64,000 nt of DNA, from positions 124,001 to 188,000 of the forward strand of contig JADJUJ010000002.1 in assembly GCA_016710765.1 (NCBI GenBank). Reading direction: 5' to 3'. The stretch comes from Lewinellaceae bacterium. Lineage in GTDB: Bacteria; Bacteroidota; Bacteroidia; Chitinophagales; Saprospiraceae. Shown in pieces: positions 36,054 to 44,545 of this stretch. Position numbers and translations under genes: made by a program. The notes under the pieces were generated by a model. That model saw only the letters and a program-made list of their open reading frames with translations, searched no databases and had not been told where the DNA came from. The number at the start of each line of letters is the position of its first letter. Within the stretch, counting starts at the first letter, position 1.

Positions 36054-39000
36054 ATGATCTACCGTTATGCATTGAGGCTGTTCCTGGCAATGGCCATTAT
36101 TTTCCCTATAGTGGCAAAAGCCCAGGTTTACACAGGCCAGTCAGTTGATTTCTCTACCCCCACCCTCGTACAGCGCCTTAAATCCTGGGAGGTGTACAGA
36201 CTCGACGCCGATGCCATCAACACCTATGTTCAAGCCAACATCAATTACGCAGAACTGACGCTTGAACTGGGCACCAAACGCTGGCAAATGGGGCTGCACC
36301 CCAACTTAAGCCTCACGCAAAATTACAAGCTACAGGTTTTGGGTCCCGATGGACTTCAGGTATCCTACCCAAATGTTATTAAAGCATTTCGTGGCAATGA
36401 AGTCAATACCGGCGCACCCGTCAGCATGACGCTGGACCATGATTTCATTTATGGTTTCCTTGCCGGAACTGGTGAGCAGTTCTACATCGAGCCCCTCTGG
36501 TATTACGATGCAAGTGTTAGCCATGATTTGTATGTGGTGTATAAAAAATCGGATGTGATTTACGACGCCAATGTCACCTGTGCTACGGTGGAGGCCGACG
36601 ACTATCTGGATGAACTGTTGGGCAGTGGCGACATCAAAGACAACTTGACAGAATCTCAGGCTTGTTATCAATTGGATTTGGCCATTGCTTCTGACCTACT
36701 TATGTTTAACAAATATGGTTCAGTGTCCGGCGTTGAAAACCATAATATTGGCGTCATTAATAATGTGCAGACGAACTATACCAGTGCTGATTTCAACCAC
36801 GATCTGAACATCATTATCGTGACCCAGTTTGTGGTAACCGGTACCGATCCCTGGACATCCTCGACAGATGCTGGTACATTGTTGGCCAGTTTCCGCAACT
36901 GGGGTAATGCTGGTAACTTTGGCGTAACCTTCGATATTGGCGAACTATGGACTAACCGCAACTTTGATGGTTCAACCATCGGCATTGCCTACCTTAACGG
37001 CGTTTGCAACACCAATAAATACCACTGTTTGCAAGATTTCAGCACCAATGCTGAATTGTTGCGTTGTATGACTACGCACGAAATGGGCCACAACTGGAGT
37101 TCCTCCCATGACACTGGTCCTGGTGATTGTCCGCCCAACTACATCATGTGTCCGTTTGTTTCTACTTCTAATACCTGGAGTAACCAGTCTACCAACGCCA
37201 TCAACAATTACATGCAGTCCAAAATCAACAATGGCTGCCTGTCTCCCTGTGGCCCACCGCCAGTTCCATTGGTAGCTGATTTCGACATTGCCCCTAACCC
37301 AGGATGCCCCGGCCAACCGGTAAGTTTCACGGATTTGTCCACAGGAACCATTAATACCTATGCCTGGACTTTCCAGGGTGGATCCCCCCCCAACTCTTCC
37401 CAGCAAAACCCAACGGTAACATGGAACGCCGGTGGCACCTTCAATGTGTCGCTGACCATTACCGGACCATCTGGTTCTGCCAACCTTACCAAGCAGATTA
37501 CCATTATTCCCAATCCTGTAGCCAACTTTAGTTCTGCAATCAATAACCTAACCGTAACCTTTACCAACCTTTCCACGAACAGCAATTCCTGGAGCTGGGA
37601 TTTTGGCGATGGCGGATTCAGCAATGAGCAAAACCCAGTTTACACCTATGCTGTTGCGGGAACCTATGTTGTGACCCTGACAGCCACAAACGATTGTGGA
37701 AACTCGGTCAAAACATTTATCATTAATACAGCGCCGCAAGCTGCCTTCACGGTGAGCCCCAACAGTGGTTGTGCTGCACTCACCGTACAATACACCAATG
37801 AATCCAGCCCCAACTCCAATACTTTCCTATGGAATTTCCCAGGTGGCATCCCTGCTAACTCTACGCAAGCCAATCCTGTTGTTGTTTACACGACTTCTGG
37901 CACTTACAACGCAACATTAACCGCGTACAACGGCTCTGGTTCGAACAGTTTTACCTTGACCAATGCGGTTACGGTGTCCAACATTCCTTCGAGCACCTTT
38001 ACCTGGACCATCAACGGCCTCACCGTTACCTTCAACAACACCTCCACTGGCGCGACCAGTTATCTCTGGGATTTCGGCGATGGCAATACCAGCACCGCAA
38101 CCAATCCTGTTCACACTTATGCGGTTGGTGGTACGTATGACGTGACCCTGACTTCCACCAATATCTGTGGAAATACGGTCACAACTAAAATTATCGGGCT
38201 TACCCCTCCACCCACGGCTGCCTTCAGCGCAAGCCCAACCGTTGGTTGTGCTCCGCTTACCGTATCCTATACCAATGCTACAACGGGCAATGCCAGCAGC
38301 TATCAGTGGCAGTTTCCGGGTGGAACGCCTGCAACTTCCACAGATCAAAATCCTTCGGTGGTATACAACACGGCAGGTGTTTACAATGTTACCCTGATCG
38401 CAACCAACGCAGGCGGCAATGATACACTGACCCTGAGCAACTACATTAATGTGGGTGCTGCTCCGGCAACAGGCTTCAGTACTGCCCTGAATGGTACCAT
38501 GGCCACGTTTACCAATACCACGACAGGTGGCAGCAGCTATTCCTGGGACTTTGGCGATGGCAACAGCAGTACACAAACCAATCCGGTACATACTTACGCT
38601 ACGGCAGGAATGTATACCGTTGTGCTGACCGCCACAAATGCCTGTGGAACGACAACCAGCACGCAAACCATTACCGTGGTGCTGGCGCCTACGGCACTGT
38701 TCGCTGCCACCCCTACCAGTGGATGTGCCCCGCTTACGGTATCGTTTACCAACCAAAGCACTAATAACCCTACGAGTTTTTCCTGGAGTTTCCCGGGTGG
38801 CAATCCTGCCACTTCCGTGGAAGAAAACCCAACGGTAGTGTACAGCCTTCCCGGCACTTATACCGTTACTTTCACCGCTACCAACACTGCTGGCAGCGGT
38901 ACCGTTACGCAAACAAATTACATTAATGTTGGTACCGTTCCATCTTCCGGATTCAGCAGTGCCATCAATGGCGCTGTAGTTGACTTTAGCAACAGCTCAA

Positions 39001-40325
39001 CTGGGGCCAATTCCTACACCTGGGATTTTGGTGACACTGGCTCCAGTACAGCAACCAACCCAAGCCATACCTATACCGCCGACGGAACCTACACCGTTGT
39101 TATGACCGCTATCAACAATTGCGGCAGTACCACTAGTACCCAAACGGTAACCATTATTACCCCGCCAACGGCTGCTTTCAGTGCATCAGCAACAGTAGGT
39201 TGTGCACCGTTTACCGTGACGTTTACCAACAACTCCAGCAGCAATGCCACTGGTTTTGAATGGGCCTTTGAGGGAGGAACTCCCGCTACATCCACCGATG
39301 TCAATCCGGTAGTTGTGTATTCACAGGCTGGCACCTATGCTGTAACACTTACCGCTACCAACACCGCTGGAAGCAATACCAGTACACAGACCGGGTTCAT
39401 TACCGTTGCCACCGCACCAAGTTCAGATTTCAGTTCAGACGTTAACGGCGCTATTGTTGACTTTACAAACAGTTCAGTAGGCGCATCCTCCTACAGTTGG
39501 AATTTTGGCGATGGCAACAGCAGCACGGAGACAGATCCTGCCCACATCTATACCGCTGATGGAACGTACGATGTTATGTTAATAGCCACCAACGATTGTG
39601 GAAATGACACTACAGTTCAAACCATAACCATTGTAACACCACCTACGGCATCATTTGGTGCAGCCACTACCAGCGGATGCGCGCCTTTGACAGTACAGTT
39701 CAACAACAATTCAAGCAGTAACGCCACCAGTTTCGAATGGATCTTTGATGGTGGAAACCCAGCCAGTTCGACAAATGCTAATCCTACCGTGGTTTACGAT
39801 ACACCTGGCACCTATACTGTTGTTTTAACCGCAAGCAACGCCGCCGGCAGCAACACCAGTACACAAACAAATTACATTACAGTTGGGACCGTTCCTGCAG
39901 CCGCATTTACTGCCGCTGTAAACGGCGCAGTGGTTGATTTCACCAACAATTCCAGTGGGGCAAATTCCTACAGTTGGGATTTTGGTGATGCTAATACCAG
40001 CACCGCTGCAAACCCTAGCCATACATATGCTGCAGATGGCATTTATACCGTTGTTTTAACGGCAACGAATGCTTGCGGCGCCACTACAAGCACCGAAACG
40101 GTTACCATTGTTACCCCGCCAACAGCAGCCTTTACCGCTGATGCAACCAGTGGCTGCCTGCCCCTGACGGTACAACTCACCAACGGCTCCAGCAGCAATG
40201 CCACCAGTTTCGAATGGACCTTTGAGGGCGGCGACCCTGTCAGTTCAACCGACGCAAGCCCAAGTGCAATATGGAATACTGCAGGTGTATGTATGGTAAA
40301 ACTGACGGCAACAAATGCCGCATAG
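36054..40325 (+). CDS. Reprolysin-like metalloprotease with 13 PKD domains, cut by an in-frame stop
   Basis: 1423 residues from ATG 36054 (signal peptide MIYRYALRLFLAMAIIFPIV...AKAQ; the frame back to 35997 is not needed). Residues about 160-400 are an M12B-type metzincin: HEMGHNWSSSHD gives three zinc histidines and IMCP the Met-turn. Then follow 13 PKD domains of two alternating kinds, one with FPGG/FEGG and a GCAPLTV start, the other with WDFGDG, so that a roughly 160-residue pair repeats. The frame ends at TAG (40323-40325) inside domain 13; the same frame continues with three more PKD domains and a T9SS tail. Either nonsense mutation or an error. Role: large surface protease/adhesin. Confidence 0.88.
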   Translation: MIYRYALRLFLAMAIIFPIVAKAQVYTGQSVDFSTPTLVQRLKSWEVYRLDADAINTYVQANINYAELTLELGTKRWQMGLHPNLSLTQNYKLQVLGPDGLQVSYPNVIKAFRGNEVNTGAPVSMTLDHDFIYGFLAGTGEQFYIEPLWYYDASVSHDLYVVYKKSDVIYDANVTCATVEADDYLDELLGSGDIKDNLTESQACYQLDLAIASDLLMFNKYGSVSGVENHNIGVINNVQTNYTSADFNHDLNIIIVTQFVVTGTDPWTSSTDAGTLLASFRNWGNAGNFGVTFDIGELWTNRNFDGSTIGIAYLNGVCNTNKYHCLQDFSTNAELLRCMTTHEMGHNWSSSHDTGPGDCPPNYIMCPFVSTSNTWSNQSTNAINNYMQSKINNGCLSPCGPPPVPLVADFDIAPNPGCPGQPVSFTDLSTGTINTYAWTFQGGSPPNSSQQNPTVTWNAGGTFNVSLTITGPSGSANLTKQITIIPNPVANFSSAINNLTVTFTNLSTNSNSWSWDFGDGGFSNEQNPVYTYAVAGTYVVTLTATNDCGNSVKTFIINTAPQAAFTVSPNSGCAALTVQYTNESSPNSNTFLWNFPGGIPANSTQANPVVVYTTSGTYNATLTAYNGSGSNSFTLTNAVTVSNIPSSTFTWTINGLTVTFNNTSTGATSYLWDFGDGNTSTATNPVHTYAVGGTYDVTLTSTNICGNTVTTKIIGLTPPPTAAFSASPTVGCAPLTVSYTNATTGNASSYQWQFPGGTPATSTDQNPSVVYNTAGVYNVTLIATNAGGNDTLTLSNYINVGAAPATGFSTALNGTMATFTNTTTGGSSYSWDFGDGNSSTQTNPVHTYATAGMYTVVLTATNACGTTTSTQTITVVLAPTALFAATPTSGCAPLTVSFTNQSTNNPTSFSWSFPGGNPATSVEENPTVVYSLPGTYTVTFTATNTAGSGTVTQTNYINVGTVPSSGFSSAINGAVVDFSNSSTGANSYTWDFGDTGSSTATNPSHTYTADGTYTVVMTAINNCGSTTSTQTVTIITPPTAAFSASATVGCAPFTVTFTNNSSSNATGFEWAFEGGTPATSTDVNPVVVYSQAGTYAVTLTATNTAGSNTSTQTGFITVATAPSSDFSSDVNGAIVDFTNSSVGASSYSWNFGDGNSSTETDPAHIYTADGTYDVMLIATNDCGNDTTVQTITIVTPPTASFGAATTSGCAPLTVQFNNNSSSNATSFEWIFDGGNPASSTNANPTVVYDTPGTYTVVLTASNAAGSNTSTQTNYITVGTVPAAAFTAAVNGAVVDFTNNSSGANSYSWDFGDANTSTAANPSHTYAADGIYTVVLTATNACGATTSTETVTIVTPPTAAFTADATSGCLPLTVQLTNGSSSNATSFEWTFEGGDPVSSTDASPSAIWNTAGVCMVKLTATNAA

Positions 40326-40340
40326 AGCAGCACCAGTACC

Positions 40341-41342
40341 ATGAGCATCACCGTAAATGATGTTCCATCAGCAGGATTTACGTACCAAACTGCTGGTCTG
40401 ACGGCCATCATGACGAATACCTCTTCCAATGCGGATACCTATTCCTGGGATTTCGGCGATGGAGGCTTATCGTCTGCACAAAACCCACAGCATACTTATT
40501 CAGCACCAGGTTCCTACACAGTCGTGTTGATTGCCACCAATGCCTGTGGTAGTACGACAACCACCATGATGATTGAGATACAGGGCACAGCGCCCATTGC
40601 CTCCTTCAGTGTTGAAAATAACATGGGTTGTGCACCGTTTATGGTAATGTTTACGGACCAATCAGAGGGCGATCCAACTTCCTGGAAATGGTCGTTCCCC
40701 GGGGGCAGCCCTGCTTTGTCCACCGATCAGAACCCAACCGTAACCTATTCAACGCCTGGCGTGTACGAAGTTACCCTGGAAGTTACAAATGCTTATGGCA
40801 CCAATGCACAGACCATTCCATCCTTGATCACGGTAGAAACTGTTCCTGTGGTTGGATTTAATGCTTCCGTTGCGAATGCCACAGCATCGTTCAGCAACCA
40901 GTCACAAAACGCGGTAAGTTACCAATGGAATTTTGGTGACGGCAGCACCAGCAACGAGGCAGAGCCTACGCACACCTATAGCGCCTCCGGAAGTTATACG
41001 GTTGAGCTGACCGCCATCAACAACTGTGGTGCCAGCACCTTGCAACAAACCATCGTAATTGTCATTTCAGGTGTAAACGACCTCGGTATGTTTGAGCAGT
41101 TCCAACTGTATCCAAACCCCAACCAGGGTTCTTTCACTGTAGAAATGCAGGGCCCTGCCCAAAACGAACTGGAATTCAACCTGTACAATGCCATTGGACA
41201 GTTGATTCGCAGAGATGTTGCCGACTTTGGCACCGGTAACCTGCGGAAAAAACTGGATTACGATCAAATTGCTGCTGGAGTCTATACCCTCAGCATACGT
41301 TCGGGTCTTCGCCAAATGGTGGTAAAAGTGGTTGTGCAGTAA
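40341..41342 (+). CDS. C-terminal part of the PKD protein: three PKD domains and T9SS signal
   Basis: 333 codons from ATG 40341, in the same frame as the preceding part and separated only by the TAG. PKD domains 14-16 (WDFGDGGLSSAQNP, WSFPGGSPALSTDQNP, WNFGDGSTSNEAEP) are followed by a type A sorting domain: FQLYPNPNQGSFTVEM, LEFNLYNAIGQLI, AAGVYTLSIRSG and KVVVQ. Without it the first part would lack its export/anchor signal. Independent translation from 40341 is unlikely because there is no signal peptide. Confidence 0.8.
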   Translation: MSITVNDVPSAGFTYQTAGLTAIMTNTSSNADTYSWDFGDGGLSSAQNPQHTYSAPGSYTVVLIATNACGSTTTTMMIEIQGTAPIASFSVENNMGCAPFMVMFTDQSEGDPTSWKWSFPGGSPALSTDQNPTVTYSTPGVYEVTLEVTNAYGTNAQTIPSLITVETVPVVGFNASVANATASFSNQSQNAVSYQWNFGDGSTSNEAEPTHTYSASGSYTVELTAINNCGASTLQQTIVIVISGVNDLGMFEQFQLYPNPNQGSFTVEMQGPAQNELEFNLYNAIGQLIRRDVADFGTGNLRKKLDYDQIAAGVYTLSIRSGLRQMVVKVVVQ

Positions 41343-41378
41343 TTAATTTGACGGTTTAAGTACCCGATCATATCTATG

Positions 41379-41416
41379 GCGCGCTGCAGTGATAAAACTG
41401 CAGCGCGCTACTTTTT
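41379..41416 (+). terminator. Terminator after the PKD protein gene
   Basis: Perfect 12-bp stem GCGCGCTGCAGT / ACTGCAGCGCGC, six-base loop, followed by TACTTTTTTC. Confidence 0.88.
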
Positions 41417-41486
41417 TCACCCCTGGCCAAACACTGCAATTATTTCAAATGAGTTGTTAACCCCGGCATCCTGGTTGAAATCAGCT

Positions 41487-41494
41487 TATTTTTG
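41487..41494 (+). promoter_or_regulatory. Putative -7 box for the second DUF1573 gene
   Basis: TATTTTTG, 19 bp before the ATG at 41514; -33 TTG at standard spacing not seen. Confidence 0.4.
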
Positions 41495-41513
41495 CAACAC
41501 AAAAAGGTTAAAT

Positions 41514-41948
41514 ATGAATCACTCACTTTGGATTTTCATCGCTGCGCTATTGTACTTCGGACAAAACGCAGCCACAGCCCAAACCCTGAACACCACCGAT
41601 TACACTGCCAATGCTGGCAAAGTGGAGTGGTCAACCCGGCAAATCATCCTGGAAGATTTACCTTATGGGATACCAGCCACCAGAACTTTCACGATCAAGA
41701 ACATCAGTGATAAGGCAATGGAATGGTTTGAAGTGAATCCATCCTGTGTTTGCACTTCTGTTGATTTCGATTCCGCTCCAATTCTTTCTGGGGAAACACG
41801 ACTGGTCAAGGTGACCTACAACAGCGCCAAAGAAGGCGAATTCTACCGAATTGTTGCTGTGAAAACAAGTTTTGACCCCGACAACCCTGTGGCGATTGTC
41901 ATCAATGGCAATGTGCTTGCAAAACCGGCAGCGGCGGAAAAGCAATAG
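41514..41948 (+). CDS. Exported DUF1573 domain protein
   Basis: 144 residues from ATG 41514; upstream frame crosses a terminator. A signal peptide ends AATAQT (about residue 22). The DUF1573 domain has YGIPATRTFTIKNIS, the cysteine motif NPSCVCTSVD and GETRLVKVTYNSAKEGEFYR. Compared with the copy at 34567 the cysteine spacing (CVC) is shared with its CGC. Probably a periplasmic or surface Ig-like protein of unknown role. Single-gene unit between a terminator and gap. Confidence 0.82.
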   Translation: MNHSLWIFIAALLYFGQNAATAQTLNTTDYTANAGKVEWSTRQIILEDLPYGIPATRTFTIKNISDKAMEWFEVNPSCVCTSVDFDSAPILSGETRLVKVTYNSAKEGEFYRIVAVKTSFDPDNPVAIVINGNVLAKPAAAEKQ

Positions 41949-42000
41949 GAAAATTGCCATCATTTCAATGGTTTTAATAGAAGTTGTCAAACGAAAACAC

Positions 42001-42008
42001 TAATTTTG
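42001..42008 (+). promoter_or_regulatory. Putative -7 box for gap
   Basis: TAATTTTG with a TTG 14 bases upstream (shorter than usual spacing), 69 bp before the gap ATG. Confidence 0.45.
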
Positions 42009-42077
42009 CGGCGCCCAACCCCCTGTGGATGCCCGATAGGCCATTGTCTTTAACTCCTCATTTTTTATACATTTACC

Positions 42078-43070
42078 ATGGCAACAAAAAGAATCGCTAT
42101 CAACGGTTTCGGCCGTATTGGTCGCCTCACCTTTCGCAATCTGATCAATAGATCTGATGTAGAAGTGGTTGCAATCAACGATCTCACCGACAATCAAACC
42201 CTGGCGCATCTCCTCAAATACGATACCATGCATGGTCGTTTTGATGGAACGGTTACCGCCGATGATGAATACATTACCGTTAATGGTAAAAAAATTCTCG
42301 GTTCAGCATTCCGCAACCCTGCGGAGTGTCCTTGGGAAGAACTCAAAGTCGACGTGGTGCTGGAATGTACCGGTATCTTCCTCAATAAGGAAAAGGCTGG
42401 TCTTCACCTGCAGGCTGGCGCAAAGCGCGTTGTACTTTCTGCACCACCGAAATCCGACGATGTACCAACATTCGTCATTGGAGCAAATGAAAAAGATATT
42501 AAGGATAGCGATCTGATCCTGTCCAACGCTTCCTGCACCACCAACTGCCTGGTGCCCATGATCATGACACTCGACCGCGCTTTTGGCGTTGAACAGTTTT
42601 TCATGAACACCATTCACGCCTATACCTCCGACCAAAACCTTCAGGACGCCCCCCACAGCGACCTTCGTCGGGCTCGTGCTGCTGCCCTCAACATCGTGCC
42701 AACCAGCACAGGCGCTGCCAAAGCCGTTGTTTTGGTTGCCCCACACCTGAAAGGTAAGATTGCAGCGCACTCCATGCGCGTTCCTGTTGCAACGGGTTCC
42801 GTTACCGATGTTGTGGCTACCATTAAGAAAACAGCTTCCTTTGAAGAGGTGAATGCCGTCTTTAAAGCCGCCGCCGACTCCAACCTCAAAGGCATAATGG
42901 AGTACAATACCGATCCTATCGTTTCCAGTGATATTGTGCGCAACACACACTCCTGCATCTTTGATGCGCCACTCACCCAAGTGAATGGCAATACAGTGCG
43001 CATCGTAGGATGGTACGACAATGAGGCAGGCTACTCTGCACGCCTCGCCGACCTGGCCTGCATGTTGTAA
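42078..43070 (+). CDS. gap: Glyceraldehyde-3-phosphate dehydrogenase
   Basis: 330 residues, full length. NAD-binding INGFGRIGRL (8-17) with D35 in AINDLTD, which favours NAD over NADP; catalytic C153 in SNASCTTNCL and partner histidine in NTIHAYTSDQ. Type I, glycolytic. It precedes pgk, the next glycolytic enzyme, but a strong hairpin lies between the two genes. Confidence 0.97.
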   Translation: MATKRIAINGFGRIGRLTFRNLINRSDVEVVAINDLTDNQTLAHLLKYDTMHGRFDGTVTADDEYITVNGKKILGSAFRNPAECPWEELKVDVVLECTGIFLNKEKAGLHLQAGAKRVVLSAPPKSDDVPTFVIGANEKDIKDSDLILSNASCTTNCLVPMIMTLDRAFGVEQFFMNTIHAYTSDQNLQDAPHSDLRRARAAALNIVPTSTGAAKAVVLVAPHLKGKIAAHSMRVPVATGSVTDVVATIKKTASFEEVNAVFKAAADSNLKGIMEYNTDPIVSSDIVRNTHSCIFDAPLTQVNGNTVRIVGWYDNEAGYSARLADLACML

Positions 43071-43080
43071 TCAAGTGCTA

Positions 43081-43117
43081 ATGGGCTGTAGGATGGAGTA
43101 TCCTACAGCCCATTTTA
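43081..43117 (+). terminator. Hairpin terminator between gap and pgk
   Basis: Perfect 14-bp stem ATGGGCTGTAGGAT / ATCCTACAGCCCAT with a 5-base loop and TTTTAT after it. It may end gap transcripts fully or partly; no obvious -7 box lies between it and pgk. Confidence 0.8.
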
Positions 43118-43146
43118 TCTTTATAGCCTATAATACCAACTTTCAC

Positions 43147-44349
43147 ATGAACATCAATTTCAAAGTTAAAAAAGCACTGGTGCGGGTTGACTTCAATGTT
43201 CCGCTCGACAAGCAATACAAGATAACCGATGATACCCGCATCCGGGAAGCATTGCCAACGATACGGCATATCCTGGACCAGGGCGGCTCCTGCATTTTGA
43301 TGTCGCACCTCGGTCGGCCACTGGAAAAGCGCAATGCAGACGGCAGCATCAACCGTGAAAAATTCACACTGAAACACCTTGTCGCTCACCTCCGACGCAA
43401 ACTGAAGACCAAGGTGCATTTTGCGGATGACTGTATCGGCAAACAAGCCGTAAAGAAAGCGGCTGCCCTCCTTCCTGGTGAGGTTTTGTTGCTTGAAAAT
43501 ACCCGATTTTACCCAGAAGAAGAGCAGGGTGATGTTGTTTTTGCAGAGAAACTGGCCAAACTAGGGGACATTTATGTCAACGATGCCTTTGGCACCGCAC
43601 ACCGGGCGCATGCCAGCACCACCGTGGTTGCCCAGTTTTTTGATAAAAACCACAAGTGTTTCGGCATGCTGATGGATCGCGAAATAGCCAACGCCAACAA
43701 GGTCATGAAAAACCCGGCCAAACCGGTAACCTGCGTGGTTGGTGGGGCAAAGGTTAGCGATAAAATGCTGCTCCTGGAGCGTTTTCTCGATTTTGCTGAT
43801 AATATTATCGTGGGTGGCGCCATGGCCTATACTTTCATGCTGGCAAAAAAAGGGACAGTAGGCAATTCGCTGGTAGAGGCTGACCGGGTTAGCACCGCCA
43901 AAGAATTTCTGAAAAAAGCAAAAGCAGCCAACGTTAAGGTGCTGCTGCCCAACGACTCCATTTGTGCAGAAAGATTTGCAGCAGATGCCGACACCCAGGT
44001 ATGCCTCAGCAATCAAATTCCGGATGGTTGCATGGGACTCGACATTGGGCCAAGTGCTGCCCGTACCTATGCCCGTACCATACGCCAAAGCCAAACCATC
44101 ATCTGGAATGGCCCAATGGGCGTATTTGAAATGCCGGCTTTTGCCGAAGGAACTAAAATCGTGGCCAAAGCAGTGGCTGCTGCCACCCGAAAAGGCGCTT
44201 TTTCTATGGTTGGCGGAGGCGATTCAGTAGCGGCAGTCAACCAATTGAAACTTGCCAAGAAAGTCAGCTTCGTTTCTACTGGCGGCGGTGCCATGTTAGA
44301 ATACCTGGAAGGTAAAGAACTACCTGGCATCCATGCCATCAACAGTTAG
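43147..44349 (+). CDS. pgk: Phosphoglycerate kinase
   Basis: 400 residues from ATG 43147 (MNINFKVKKALVRVDFNVPL); the longer frame reads back through the hairpin and gap's end. Substrate basic patch residues are in RVDFNVPLD, SHLGRP and a DAFGTAHRAHAST loop; nucleotide site in GGAKVSDK and WNGPMGVFE; C-terminal GGGDSVAAV and STGGGAMLEYLEGKELPG. Makes ATP in glycolysis. Whether it depends on read-through from gap is undetermined. Confidence 0.97.
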   Translation: MNINFKVKKALVRVDFNVPLDKQYKITDDTRIREALPTIRHILDQGGSCILMSHLGRPLEKRNADGSINREKFTLKHLVAHLRRKLKTKVHFADDCIGKQAVKKAAALLPGEVLLLENTRFYPEEEQGDVVFAEKLAKLGDIYVNDAFGTAHRAHASTTVVAQFFDKNHKCFGMLMDREIANANKVMKNPAKPVTCVVGGAKVSDKMLLLERFLDFADNIIVGGAMAYTFMLAKKGTVGNSLVEADRVSTAKEFLKKAKAANVKVLLPNDSICAERFAADADTQVCLSNQIPDGCMGLDIGPSAARTYARTIRQSQTIIWNGPMGVFEMPAFAEGTKIVAKAVAAATRKGAFSMVGGGDSVAAVNQLKLAKKVSFVSTGGGAMLEYLEGKELPGIHAINS

Positions 44350-44396
44350 ACTGTTCCGTATTCGTTTTAATAACCAATAGCGCATAAGGGCTCATG

Positions 44397-44437
44397 TACA
44401 GCCTGGTTTTAGGGAATACCCTCAAAACCAGGCTGTA
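44397..44437 (+). terminator. Hairpin after pgk
   Basis: TACAGCCTGGTTTT pairs with AAAACCAGGCTGTA around AGGGAATACCCTC. There is no T tract after it, so it is a transcript-end structure or pause site and not a textbook terminator. Confidence 0.5.
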
Positions 44438-44517
44438 TGCTATAAGAACATGCATAAACACAGCCCAAAAGGGTAACAGATATGGGCAAAACCCTTAACT
44501 TGTTGTCGATATTGTTT

Positions 44518-44525
44518 TACCTTTG
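44518..44525 (+). promoter_or_regulatory. Putative -7 box for the patatin gene
   Basis: TACCTTTG 20 bp before the ATG, with TTG words 12-15 bases upstream (shorter spacing than standard). Confidence 0.45.
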
Positions 44526-44545
44526 AATCCCAACTCCGCTTAATT

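Noticed and set aside
36972..38912. Minus-strand frames of up to 331 codons within the PKD gene
   Set aside because: Shadow frames from tandem PKD repeats; the plus-strand product has catalytic motifs, repeats and a sorting signal.
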